Source: Bettongia penicillata ogilbyi (lineage: Eukaryota > Chordata > Mammalia > Diprotodontia > Potoroidae). Taken from it: a DNA stretch of 64,000 bases. Within the stretch, counting starts at the first letter, position 1. The number at the start of each line of letters is the position of its first letter. Below, in pieces: positions 54,120 through 64,000 of the stretch. The translations under genes were made by a program, and so were the position numbers. The notes under the pieces are model-generated. The model was not told where the DNA came from. It saw only the letters and a list, made by a program, of their open reading frames with translations, and did not search any database. The stretch lies in the NCBI GenBank assembly GCA_023548195.1, contig JAJHZJ010000399.1, forward strand, positions 7,817,100-7,881,099, read 5' to 3'.

Positions 54120-55290
54120 ATTCACTATTAAATAAGTCATTCCCTAATGATAAATGGTCAAAGTATATGAACAGACAGTTTTCAAAAGAAGACATTAAAG
54201 TTATCTATAGTCATATGAAAAATATGCTCTAAATCATTATGGATTAAAGAAATGCAAATCAAAATGACTCTGTGGTACCACATCACACCTATCAGATAGG
54301 ATAACATGATGAAACAGGGAAATGATATATGTTGGAGAAGATGTGGGAAAATTGGAACACTAATGTATTACTGGTGGAGTTGCAAAGTGATCCAACCATT
54401 CTGGAGAACAATTTGGAACTATGCCCAAATGACTAAAATTGTGCATATCCTTTGACTCAGCAATACCACATCTAGGTTTATATCCCAAGGAGATCACAAA
54501 AATGGGAAAAGGATCCACATGTACAAAAATATTTATAGCAGCTCATTTTGTGCTGGCAAAGAATTGGAAATTGAGGGGATGTCCATCAGCTGGGGAATGG
54601 CTGAACAAGTTGTAGCCTATGAATGTAACGGAATATTATTGTGCTGTAAGAAATTATGAGCAGACTTCAGAAAAACCTGGAAAGACATATATGAACTGAA
54701 GCTGAATGAAATGCAGAACCAGAACATTGTACAGAGTAACAGTCACATTGTGCAATGACTGACTTTAACAGATTTAGCTCTTCTCAACAATGCGAGAATC
54801 TAAGAGAACTCCAAAAGACTCGTTATGAGAAATTCTATCCACATCCAGAGAAAGAACTTTGGAGTCTGAATGCAGATGGAAGCATAATATATGTTCTCCT
54901 TTTCTTTTGTTACTTAGTTTTTTTCCCTCTTTCTCATGGTTCCCCCATTAGTTTTAATTCTTCTTTATATCATGACTAATGTGAAAAATGTTGCTGTGGT
55001 TGTGTTTGTCCTTCATTTTTGAAGAAGACCATGACATCAGAGAAATGATGACATGACTTGCACTGGACTTTGTTTTGAGTGAGGGAGGGCCGTGCAAGGT
55101 CACCAGCCTCACTTTTTCCTCCTGAGCCAACTGGATCCAGTGACCTCATATTCTATGCTTAATATGAATGTATAAGTAAAGCCTATATTGCATGCTGTCT
55201 TGGGGAGGGGGTACGAGAGACAGGGGAAGAAAACTCAAAACTCAAAATCTTCTGGAAATGAATGTTGAAAACTAAAAATGAATCAATTAT
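54120..55290 (+). mobile_element. L1 LINE 3' end (ORF2 C-terminal region and 3'UTR)
   Basis: 'gaacagacagttttcaaaag' - 'gaaatgcaaatcaaaatgac' - 'caccattctggagaac'-like text (54394-54412) - 'gcccaaatgactaaaattgt' - 'ctgaacaagttgtagcctat' is the classic L1 3' order. The end carries a G-rich stretch (about 55201-55215) and 'ctcaaaatcttctggaaatg'. A SINE interrupts it at 54992-55148. It shows what an ordinary L1 3' end looks like in this genome, for comparison with the half-L1 elements. Confidence 0.88.
54992..55148 (-). mobile_element. RTE-tailed SINE, 3' part, inserted into an L1
   Basis: On plus it starts 'gttgctgtggttgtgtttgt' and continues 'ccttcatttttgaagaagac', 'atgacatgacttgcactgga' and 'gaccgtgcaaggtcaccagc'-like text. 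This is the complement of the 3' half of the SINE at 9079-9395. It is 5'-truncated. Confidence 0.85.
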
Positions 55291-56344
55291 AGATAGATAT
55301 ATACAAATTCACTATTAAAATCAAGCTTATGTGTACATGAACTAAAATTTGGTTAATTTGTTCAATTGACTGGGAGTTGGAGAAGAGAGAGAAAGAGAAA
55401 GCACTGAAATAAATTATTTTTCCATAGTAGCCAGTCATTGCCCAGAATCAACCACTTAGTGCCTTGGAAGCCTTCCTAATTCTCCATTCCCAAGAATAAA
55501 GTGAGGAGCAAGTGTTTGTGTAGGCTATTCAAATTTTTTTAAAACACATCCTCTATGTGTTATCACCCATGGGAAGTTCTGAAATTTTACTGTTCTTTAT
55601 GAACACTTTGCATGTAATCTCCAAAGCCCATTTGCCTCCTAAGAATAAGGTGAGGATGAGGTAAAGAATGGTATTTTTGAACCATTAGTTTCCATTGCAA
55701 CAAACATTACTTTATTCTGTGCTTAGGAAGAAAAGCCTTCCCCACTCCCACCCCTACTCAGCCCTGCAAAAGCTGCACAAGGAAAGCAGCCATTGACTGA
55801 GTTCTCTACTTGGCTCAGGTACAATTTCCTATAATGAATCTCCTTTGCTTAGGTATTAATTCCTGGGTTGCTGCTGTCCCTAGATGTTCTCAGATTGACA
55901 AAGTGAGCACATTATTGGAAAAACCTCTGGAGAATGCAAGGCTGTCAATACAGAAACAGTGATTTATTTGCCCCAAAGGAAAGGATACATTCCCATTTTC
56001 CATACATGCCTGCTCCACTTTTTTAGCATTCTCCAACTAACATAACAATTTATTTCCACCTTCAAATGCTTAATTTATCTTACACTATGGTTAGAAGATA
56101 AGCTTCAATTTTATTCTTAGATAGCATTTAGCATCTGGATGTCCCACTGATTTGGGATGGCAAGCATAACTAATAGACCTAAAGTTGCATTGCCATTACA
56201 AACTTCCTCAGCAAAATTAAAGCAAAAGATCATTTTATAAAAGATGCTCAGGATTGACAATTAGCCTTTTTGGGGGAAGGAGAAAAGTCTTCCAAAGAGT
56301 AGTAATTATTCAGAGAACTTCTGTAACCAGGATGCAACCAAACA
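55291..56344. other. Unassigned DNA
   Basis: About 1 kb without a recognised gene or repeat. Confidence 0.35.
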
Positions 56345-57475
56345 AACAACAAGCATTCATTGAGTCCCTACTATGAACCAGGCACTCTGCTGTGCACTGG
56401 GGAGGGAGGGGCATGATAATAAGCAATTCCATTTCAATGGGAGCTTAGGGGCTGCCATAGTGAGTAGTGAAAGTGTATTTCCCCACAGGAACTCGATTCT
56501 TAGGACCCTGAAAGTCACAACTGCATTTTATACTCCTTTCTGAGAACAATAGACCTGCCAAGTTGCGTACAATTTGGAGAAGTCAGCCCAGAGACTGAGA
56601 GTCCACACCACATCTGGGCTACATTCACATAAATAAGCACAAAATACATATAAGCTAATTTTTAACATAATACCATAAGAGAGACTTCTAGAAAAGCCTT
56701 GTGTAGAAGACAGCACTTGAATTAAACTTTGAAGAAAATTAGGCATTCTAAAAAGGAGAGGTAAGAAGAGAATGCAATTCAGGCATGGAAGAAAGTATGT
56801 GCAAAGATATGTAACAGAAATGGAGTATTAAATTTTAAGAATAACAAGGGTAGGTAATCTGCACAGAAGAGTGAGTTAAGGGAAGTAATGTATAATAATT
56901 CTAGATAGGTCCAGTTGTGAAGAGTTTTTAATGCCCAACATAAAAGTTTATATTTTATTCTAGAGGTAATACAGACAGAGACACTGAAACTTATTTATCA
57001 GAAGAGTTATAGGGACATATCTGCACTTTAGAAAAATAATTTTGGAAGCTATAAGTTAGAAGCCCCAGTAGAAGCTAAAATAGAGAGGGTAGAGACTAAA
57101 CACAGGGAAACCAATTAGGAAGCTGCTGCAGTGATGTGGGTAAGAGGTGATAAACTAATGAGGTGACCATGTGACTAGAGAGAAAGGGATGGAATGTGAG
57201 AGGTGTGAAAATAAAACCAACAAAAGCTGACAACTGAGGAGATCTGTCAGGTGAGGGAGAGTGAGATCCAAGGATGATTTGGAGGTTAAAAATCTGAGTG
57301 AATAGAAGGATGATAGTAATGGCAGAAATAGGGAAGTTACTAAGTGGGATGGATTTGAAGAGAAAGAAAATGAGTACCTTTTTTTTTTGGCCATGTTGAG
57401 TTTGAGATGCCTGCAACACACCCAGTTCAAAATGCCCTGTAGGAAGTGGGAATGAGTCATTTTTTTCCAGTGTTC
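56345..57475 (-). mobile_element. L2 LINE, about 1.1 kb of the 3' region
   Basis: Plus 'cattgagtccctactatgaa' - 'ccaggcactctgctgtgcac' - 'aattaggaagctgctgcagt' - 'ggccatgttgagtttgagat' follows the reverse-complement L2 3'UTR from its end inward. Two overlapping minus-strand frames at 57096-57460 are incidental. Confidence 0.8.
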
Positions 57476-57661
57476 AGTAAGTATAGATATCTAATCTGCA
57501 TAATTCCATCATCCTTCTCCATTCAAAATTGTGAATGGAGTGGGTCTGCTTCACTTATCTAAATAACTATCTTAATATCTGCAAGAATTTGGAAACCCTC
57601 TTGGTCTTGATGAGGGGCAGGAAGATTCTGAGAGTTGAGATCTATATGATCCAACTTCCTG

Positions 57662-57710
57662 CACTGGTTCTCAAGGTTTTTGGTGTCAGACTCCCAAGGT
57701 TGGTCAAAGC
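57662..57710 (+). repeat. Possible hAT terminus
   Basis: ACTGGTTCTCAAGGTTTTTG followed by 'gtgtcagactccca' resembles the hAT end at 41909. The rest of the element was not recognised. Confidence 0.3.
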
Positions 57711-58159
57711 ATATCAACAGGCACTTCTCAAGGGAAGAAAGATAAGTATTTTATAGTCGTGTATTATTATGGTGGTACATGTTGCTAATTGAAAGTAAGG
57801 AAATTTTAATTCAACCTAATTTGGTTTATTCTGGACATCTCAAAGTAAAAAACTATTTATTCATATTTCTTATCAGTGGAAACATTTTAAACTTTGTCTG
57901 ATTTAACAGAAATAGTACCAGTTTTTTTTATTAATGGTACAGAATATTATTTCTGCCATGTTATATTTTATAAGGGAATGAAATGAGCTGTTGTACTTAC
58001 ACAAAGACACTGAAACTGCTTTAGAACTTAAAGTTCTAAAGCCATTTAGTAAATATTAGAATTCTATTCTAAGTAGATACAACCTGAGTTCTGTCCTTAT
58101 TAGGTACTAGAAGCAATTAACCCTGATTATGGACATGCTTTAATTTTAAAAGTATCATA

Positions 58160-58320
58160 AGATCATAGCTCTGGAACTGAAAGCAATCTCTTGGGCTGTC
58201 TAGTCCAATCTTCTTATTTTGAAGATGAGGAAACTGAGGCCCAGAGAGGTTGCCCAAGATAACACAAGCTGTTTAAGCAGCAATCATTCAATTACCTAGG
58301 TTCTATTAATCACCCAGGTG
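58160..58320 (-). repeat. MIR-like SINE
   Basis: Plus 'gggctgtctagtccaatctt' - 'gatgaggaaactgaggccca' - 'gagaggttgcccaagata'. Confidence 0.85.
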
Positions 58321-58479
58321 CCAGGTATTGCCCTAAGTTCTGGAATAGTTCTGAGTTATTATGGCATATTCCTTGAGGTTTGCGAAGAGGGAGTCTTTAG
58401 AACACTTTAATATAATTTTAGTGGGTCATTTAATTTTTTTTAGTTAGTAAGGAAAATTTGTACTTATTTAGAAGTGTTG

Positions 58480-58655
58480 TTTTGTGATGGAAAGAGCAAT
58501 TCATTTGGAATAAGAGAATTGTTCAGATCCTAATTTATACTTGCTACCATTATGGTGTTGCGTACATCTCACTATTCCTCCAAACATCAATTTCATCATC
58601 TATAAAATGAGAGGATTAAACTAGACATTTTCTAAGGTCCCTTCCAACTCTAAGA
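58480..58655 (+). repeat. CORE-SINE (Mar1-like)
   Basis: 'gatggaaagagcaattcatt' - 'tcatctataaaatgagagga' - 'ctaaggtcccttccaactct'. Confidence 0.75.
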
Positions 58656-59139
58656 TTAAAAAAAAAATCTATTCACAATATATTTTGTGAGTTACTAGTT
58701 TATCAATGCAGTGTCATTCAACCATTAAATGCTTTAAGGTAAAGGAGGCATTGGTATGAATACCCCAGTTGCCTAGAGGTTAGTTTATTGAATACAAATC
58801 TATCATCATTAAATCAATGCTATGTAAACCCTCTATCTGAGGACAGGTCAAATGCAGAGAACTGACAGCAGCAAGATTCTTAAACAAGTATCTCGGCTCT
58901 GGGGTAAACAAAAGCAAGATATAAGGAAGAAAGTATTTAATAGCACACTGAAGTACATGATTAAATAACATGACATAGTTGTCAGCTAGAACAAACCAGA
59001 AATGATACGGCTTATTAGGAGCAGATTCATTAGGCCAAGAATGAAGCAAAAAATACAGAATTGTAAATATCATCAGTTTCTGTAATCAGCAAATAAAGCT
59101 ACCAATGGTCTCTTAATTGCCAAATTTAATAGCCTTTCC
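58656..59139. other. Unassigned DNA
   Basis: A 97-codon minus frame (59073-58780) shows no domain I recognise. Confidence 0.35.
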
Positions 59140-60298
59140 TCAATCAATATCTTTCTTGACTCCTCTGTAGCTTCTGTTATTATCTGTCTCTTCTCATTGA
59201 CACTCTCTTCTCTATATGTTTTTTTAATACTATTCTTTTCTTATCTGCCTCTTATGCTGGACATTCACCCGGGTTGTACCAGATAACCTTTCATTGTCCT
59301 TCAAGGCTCTGTCATATGCCCTCTTCTCTTCTCCTTCTGTACTTGTTGATCTCATCAGATTTCATGGATTCAATTATCACCTTTACGGACAAGATTCTCA
59401 GATATATCCTTCCCTAAGCTCAATGCTGATCATCTCAAATGGGATGATTCTTAGACATTTAAAACATCAACATGCCCAAAACTTAACTCATTATCTTGTC
59501 CACAATATCTTCCCTTTTTTCTAACTTCTCCACTATTCTGAATGGCAAACCTTCACCCAGTTGCCCACTTTTGTCATATACTCCCCGTCTTCTCCTCTAA
59601 CTCTCCCACCACTCTAGTCTAGGCCCTCATCATCTCACATCTGTACCATTACTATAGCCTGCTAAAAAGCCTGCTTGATTTTTCTTCCCCAAGACTATCC
59701 CTATTCTAGTCCATCCACTCTGCCATCAAACTGATCTTCTTAAGACCTGGATCTCTTCTGTCATCTCCCTATGCAATAAACTCCCATAGCTCCCTCTCAC
59801 TTCTTAGAGCAAATATACAAATCTCCTTTGGTTTTTAAAGCCCTTGATATCCTGGCCTCTTCCTGCTTCTCAAGTCTTTTTATAACTTATTGTCCATATA
59901 CTTTGAAATCAAGTGACATTTACCTCCTTATTGTTCCTTGCACAAGATAATTCAGCTCCCAACTCCATCCATTTTCACAGTCTATTCCTCATGCCCAGAA
60001 TTTTCTACTTCCTCATTTCTCTCTCCTAGATTCCCTGGATTCCTTCAAGTACAACTAAACAATCTTACCCTCTACAAGAAGGTTTTCCTGATCTCCCTAA
60101 TTCTAGGACTGTTGTGCTGATTTTCTCTAATTTATCCTACCTTGTTTGTAAATAGTTGTCTGCATGTATCTACTTGTATCTTGATCTTTGAGCTCCTTGA
60201 GAACAGGGACTGGTTTTCTTGATTTCTGTTGTTTTTTTGTTTGTTTGTTTTCCATTCTTGTACAGTGCCTGGCATGATAAACACTTTTTGACTTGACA
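59140..60298 (+). mobile_element. L2 LINE, about 1.15 kb of the 3' region
   Basis: The order is 'caacatgcccaaaacttaac' - 'ctagtccatccactctgcca' - 'aataaactcccatagctccc' - 'cttgatatcctggcctcttc' - 'ctccttgagaacagggactg' - 'tacagtgcctggcatgataa'. This is the L2 3'UTR in forward order to its terminus. It is pyrimidine-rich, which creates spurious frames. Confidence 0.88.
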
Positions 60299-60329
60299 GC
60301 CAACCAAATAACTCTATACGTATGCACCA

Positions 60330-60720
60330 TACAGAAAAGACTACAGATCGCTATTTGTTCTGTAATTTGAACACAATTTTTCTGTGTGAGTTGAATTTGA
60401 AGTTCCTCTGTAAATAATCTGTGAATTTCTAGTTGCCTTCTGTTTTGAATACAAATGGTCAATTTTGTTGTGTGATTTCCTGGGCTTTTTGCTTCACTAT
60501 GTTCTTTTGGAAATACAATAATTCTCAAGTTGTCTTCACATATTCTGTCTTCAAAGTCAATTGCTTTGGCTTGTAGAGATCTCAGGCATTCTTCGTGATG
60601 CCTTTTGATTTTGTTCTAATATTCCTTCTTTCGTTACATTGTTTTTCAGTTCTGGATCTCTTAGTCTTTAATTTTTTTCACATAGTCTCCTTTATTTCTT
60701 CCTTTATTCTTTATAATGAC
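60330..60720 (-). pseudogene. Possible degraded L1-like ORF1 (coiled coil plus RRM entry)
   Basis: On minus, K/E-rich sequence with stops (60720-60601) leads into LRSLQAKAIDFEDRICEDNL (about 60580-60520), then RIIVFPKEHSE and, later, LEIHRLFT. The spacing resembles the L1-type ORF1 pattern of a coiled coil, then (L)EDRsRRnNLRIiGlPE, then IERaHR. Similarity is by pattern only, and the sequence differs from the marsupial ORF1 copies elsewhere in the window. Confidence 0.35.
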
Positions 60721-61039
60721 ATATTTAAGAACAGTTTAGATGCTCTTACAATTGTTCCATTATCATTTCTATGAGGTATATTATCGTTGTTGCAAGTATT
60801 ATTCCTTTTTCTGATATTTTTCTGTTTTTATCTTTTACTCTATATAGTATTTATATATTTAATTGTGGTCTCTTTTTCACAGGTTTCTTTTTCAGTCTTT
60901 CTACTGGTACTTTTCATCCTTTCTTTTAATCTCTTTTTTTGTTTGTCTTTTACTTTGCTTGGCACATTTCTCAATATTTTAGGTAATCAATAAGAGCTGG
61001 GTTTAGACATGACCACTTATTCAGGCATTTGCTTGATTT

Positions 61040-61825
61040 AATTACAATATAATATATAATAATATACAATATTGCTATTAGATGTTATAGTATTACATTT
61101 GGCCCATTATTTCAGCTTGTCAAGGTATTTTAGAATCCTGATTGTCATCTAATATATTAGCTATTCCTTTTCTCTTTATTTCATCTGAAAATGTAATAAG
61201 AATGACATATTTTTGTCTTCATATTAAGTAGGTGACAAAAATGGTGTACAGAACAAGATCAAGAAAAGAATTCTGTACATTCCACCAAAGCCCTCCCTCC
61301 AGATTGAAATTAATTCATTATTAACCAATGATTGGGTGCAGACATTCAACAAGTTCTGAATCTATCTATCTATAACTTCACTTAAGCAATATCTATCCAT
61401 GTAATCCACAAAGAAAGCATGAGATTATGGCAAATCATTTGCTAAAATACAGGTAATTATATGCCGCAAGCATTCCCCTAATTAACTATCTAATAACACT
61501 GTGAAAAAGTAGAAAAAGATTAGTCTGAAAAAAATGTGTTCTTAATGAATTCATACAGTCTTGTGATGATTGACTCTTCCATGAATTGTCACAAAGTAAC
61601 CCCTTAATAATGGTTTCCAGAAGTTTCTCAGCTTTTGACAGGAAACATCGGCCAATAATTTGAAGAATTTGCTTTCTTACTCCTTTGGAAAATTGAGATA
61701 AGATATACTCGTCTCCAGGTCTGAAGCTCTCTTCTGGGTCTAATTTTTGCAAGATAATCAACAGTTAGCTATCCATCAAGTGGAGCTAAAAGTTCTCTTT
61801 GTAACCTAAAATATATCTTGTCTAA
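61040..61825 (-). mobile_element. CR1/L3-type LINE, reverse-transcriptase region
   Basis: On minus, the 91-codon frame (61761-61486) contains KLLETIIKGLLCDN and FFQTNLFLLFHSVIR, fitting the CR1 reverse-transcriptase block ahead of the SKAFD motif. Further along minus, about 61440-61180 matches the same LINE ('caagttctgaatctatctat' on plus is the complement of its IQNW region). It has stops and frameshifts throughout. Same family as 35690-36650. Confidence 0.7.
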
Positions 61826-63486
61826 ACTTTATGATTTGAACTCACTGAGGAAAGCAATGTGTTAATATCTCATTTATTTTTAGTTTCAACTTTCAGTTAA
61901 TCATTTTGGTCCCATCCATTTCAATCTCCAAGTCATTCTAATAGAGAAACCTTTTATCTACCCCACTTCATTCCTTAGCTGTTCAAAAGTAAACAAAAAT
62001 AGCCTGACTTCCACCATAAGAGAAGATGATTCAAAAGACCTTCAGTGTTTCACCTCACATATTAGTATGCAAGAGATCAGGAACAATTTCTTCCCATAAA
62101 TACTTCATGGAGGGAGATGATAGTCATAATAAATTATGTAGGTTGTAAGCAATATTTTGAGTTTTTCAATAACTATAAAACCTATTAACACAAGCATTCC
62201 ACTTGCTTTTGCTATTTCTCCATGACATTTTTCGTACCTATCAGAGGAATTTAGAAAAAATTAAAGATATTTAGAAAACATTTTAAAAGTTTTTTCTTGA
62301 TGCCTGTGTTACTTATTCACAATATGACTGTCTCACAAACCTTATATGGTGAAGATCCTGAAACTCTGATTTCTTCCAGATTAAATGACAGCAGTTGGAT
62401 ATTTATATGCTTCATAGAAAAATTACTTTTCTTTCTTATTAAAAATTAATATAAGTAAACTTAAAATATTTTACTCTATCATTGGTCAGTGTCTTGATTG
62501 GGAAACACAAGTTAAAATATTTAATGTACAAGGGGATGAGTTTATACTGTAAGTTAAGAAATGTGTATATTGTCATTGGCATAATTTACCTAACCTAGGG
62601 GTAAAGAGATAGGGAAGAGATATATAGAAATGACAATGATAAAAGCACAGAAGACATAAATAAAGTTTATATAATTTCTTTAATGTCATTTTAAGGAGTA
62701 TCTGTTGTTTTGTTAAAAAAAAAATTATGACTCCAACTTTACTAGAAAAAGCCATGGTTAAACTACAGAATCTGAAATGGTTCCTTTTCCCTCACTTTTC
62801 TTTTGTTTCAAAACTACCTTTTTTTTCAGAATGACATCTTGCCTAGGCTTTACAAAAATGTCTTTGCAATCATAGGCTTGATAATATTGAGTAGTCAATC
62901 ATCATTTAAAACTCTCTAAAGGATCAGTCTTCCTCTTCTTTCCATTTCCCATGTGCCTATTAACAGTTCTGTCTGCTCATTCTCCCGTGACTACTACACT
63001 TGACCTTCCTCTTTCAGATTTCACTATCTGTGAATTCATCAGCCAATGAAATCGAAAGTATAATGAAAGTGGCTGAGTTGTAGCAATTAGTGTTGATGAA
63101 AGGTGAGGTTTCCTGGTCATTAAGTTCTTTGGTTGAAAGAAGACATCCCTGAAGCTAAACAGGCCTAGCAAAGGATGACCAAACCATTGCTCACTGCCCT
63201 CTTCTCCAAACTCAAAGGTGCAGAAGTACTTGCCACATTTATGTAACAGAAATTGCCTCACCTGTCTCTTCTGCCTCTGAGGAGATATTCTGATTTCTCC
63301 TTAGACCCATTTTGTTTAAATGAGCACCTTTCTTCACTTTCTCTTCAGCTCTTGGTGCTAATACGAAACATTTTCATCCTATTTTGTCAACTTAAAAATC
63401 ATTATGATTACAAATATTCCAAAACATAAAATATAAGATTATTCTGAGAAACATCTGTTGTGCATGATTTTAAAAGAAATGTGTAT
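61826..63486. other. Unassigned DNA
   Basis: About 1.7 kb without a recognised repeat. The minus frame 63261-62977 (94 codons) is open but I recognise no domain, and it has no visible splice or family context. Confidence 0.35.
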
Positions 63487-63532
63487 ATATGTGTGTGTAT
63501 TTCTATATGTATACATATATATGTATGTATAA
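63487..63532. repeat. TG/TA microsatellite
   Basis: 'atatatgtgtgtgtatttct' followed by 'atatgtatacatatatatgt'. Confidence 0.8.
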
Positions 63533-63639
63533 TGTAACAAGATAATAAAATTGTTCATTTTGTGTTTTTTACTGAACAATTTTTTGAGTTTTTCTGTGTT
63601 AAAAAATTTATTGATGCCCTTTGTTGTATATATCTATCA

Positions 63640-63925
63640 CTACCCATGAACTAAGTCATTCCCTACTAGGTAAGTAGTCAAAGAATATGACTACTAGGTT
63701 CTCAAATAAAGAAATAAACTATTTAAAAAACAGAGAAAATGCAAACAACTCTAGGGTTTTAATTCATGCCCATCAGATTGGCAAAAATAACAAAAAAAGG
63801 GGGAAAAATGAACATTGTTGAAAAGGCTATATGAAATTAGACACACCAAAGCAATGTTGGTGTTATTATGAATTGATATAATTATTCTAGAAGACAATTG
63901 GTAACCTAAAAGGTCATTTTTTCTT
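63640..63925 (+). mobile_element. L1 LINE 3'-region fragment
   Basis: 'gaactaagtcattccctact' - 'ggtaagtagtcaaagaatat' - 'tcatgcccatcagattggca' matches the L1 segment at 54130-54310. It ends in non-L1 sequence before the window edge. Confidence 0.7.
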
Positions 63926-64000
63926 AATATACGGGTTTTTTCCCACGTTAATTTATTTGTCTATATGCTTTTTATATGTGTTTGTAACTGACTATGTTCA

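Noticed and set aside
59294..60120. Serine/phenylalanine-rich open frames
   Set aside because: They fall in the pyrimidine-rich 3' region of a plus-strand L2 and are not conserved proteins.
62977..63261. 94-codon minus-strand open frame
   Set aside because: Isolated, without recognisable motif, signal peptide or exon boundaries, so a chance frame is likelier.
1..64000. An entirely new defence, biosynthetic or gene system
   Set aside because: Nothing beyond layered transposable elements and one retrocopy could be supported. The strongest candidate for a biologically interesting system is the half-L1 family, whose general class is already known.

Overview
The window looks like mammalian, specifically marsupial (metatherian), nuclear DNA: AT-rich, gene-poor and built almost entirely from layered retrotransposons. 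The diagnostic features are LINE-1 ORF1 proteins with GC-rich 5'UTRs, tRNA-derived SINEs opening with a GGCAGCTAGGTGGTGCAGTGG-type head, SINE tails matching RTE and Bov-B LINEs, and old L2, CR1/L3, MIR and hAT copies. No functional host protein-coding gene, exon, rRNA or tRNA gene could be supported. The species cannot be fixed from the sequence alone.

Layout. 422-3303: a decayed minus-strand LINE with a 5'UTR and ORF1 but no ORF2. 6551-8125: a processed pseudogene of the replicative helicase subunit MCM4. 8150-10128: three SINEs. 10148-13123: a young plus-strand ORF2-less LINE ('half-L1', HAL1-like) with an intact 368-codon ORF1 and a perfect 15-bp target-site duplication. 13.5-17.7 kb: L1 and SINE fragments. 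17879-20152: a broken RTE-clade LINE. 22666-25672: a second young HAL1-like element with a 362-codon ORF1. 26-31 kb: minus-strand L2 pieces, SINEs and a solo retroviral LTR (28939-29396). 33.3-34.9 kb: an L2 split by a rearranged RTE insertion. 35.7-36.65 kb: a CR1/L3 LINE. 37.8-38.2, 41.9-42.2 and 50.9-51.2 kb: hAT-type DNA transposon remnants. 38410-40664: an older half-L1-like element. 42-51 kb: mixed MIR/SINE, L1 and L2 pieces. 51.2-53 kb: mostly unassigned, partly resembling conserved non-coding DNA. 54.1-55.3 kb: an L1 3' end interrupted by a SINE. 56.3-57.5 kb: minus-strand L2. 59.1-60.3 kb: plus-strand L2. 60.3-61.8 kb: a minus-strand L1-like ORF1 trace and a CR1/L3 reverse transcriptase. 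63.6-63.9 kb: an L1 fragment.

How the parts relate. The most interesting story is non-autonomous retrotransposition. Three elements share the architecture 5'UTR - ORF1 - about 1 kb 3'UTR - A-rich tail, with ORF2 (endonuclease and reverse transcriptase) absent, and all three have target-site duplications. Two of the ORF1 frames remain open. This matches the half-L1 (HAL1) strategy known in mammals, in which ORF1-only LINEs use the enzymes of full L1s. SINEs in the window likewise carry tails borrowed from RTE and Bov-B LINEs. All family calls were made by eye from remembered families; none was checked against a repeat library.
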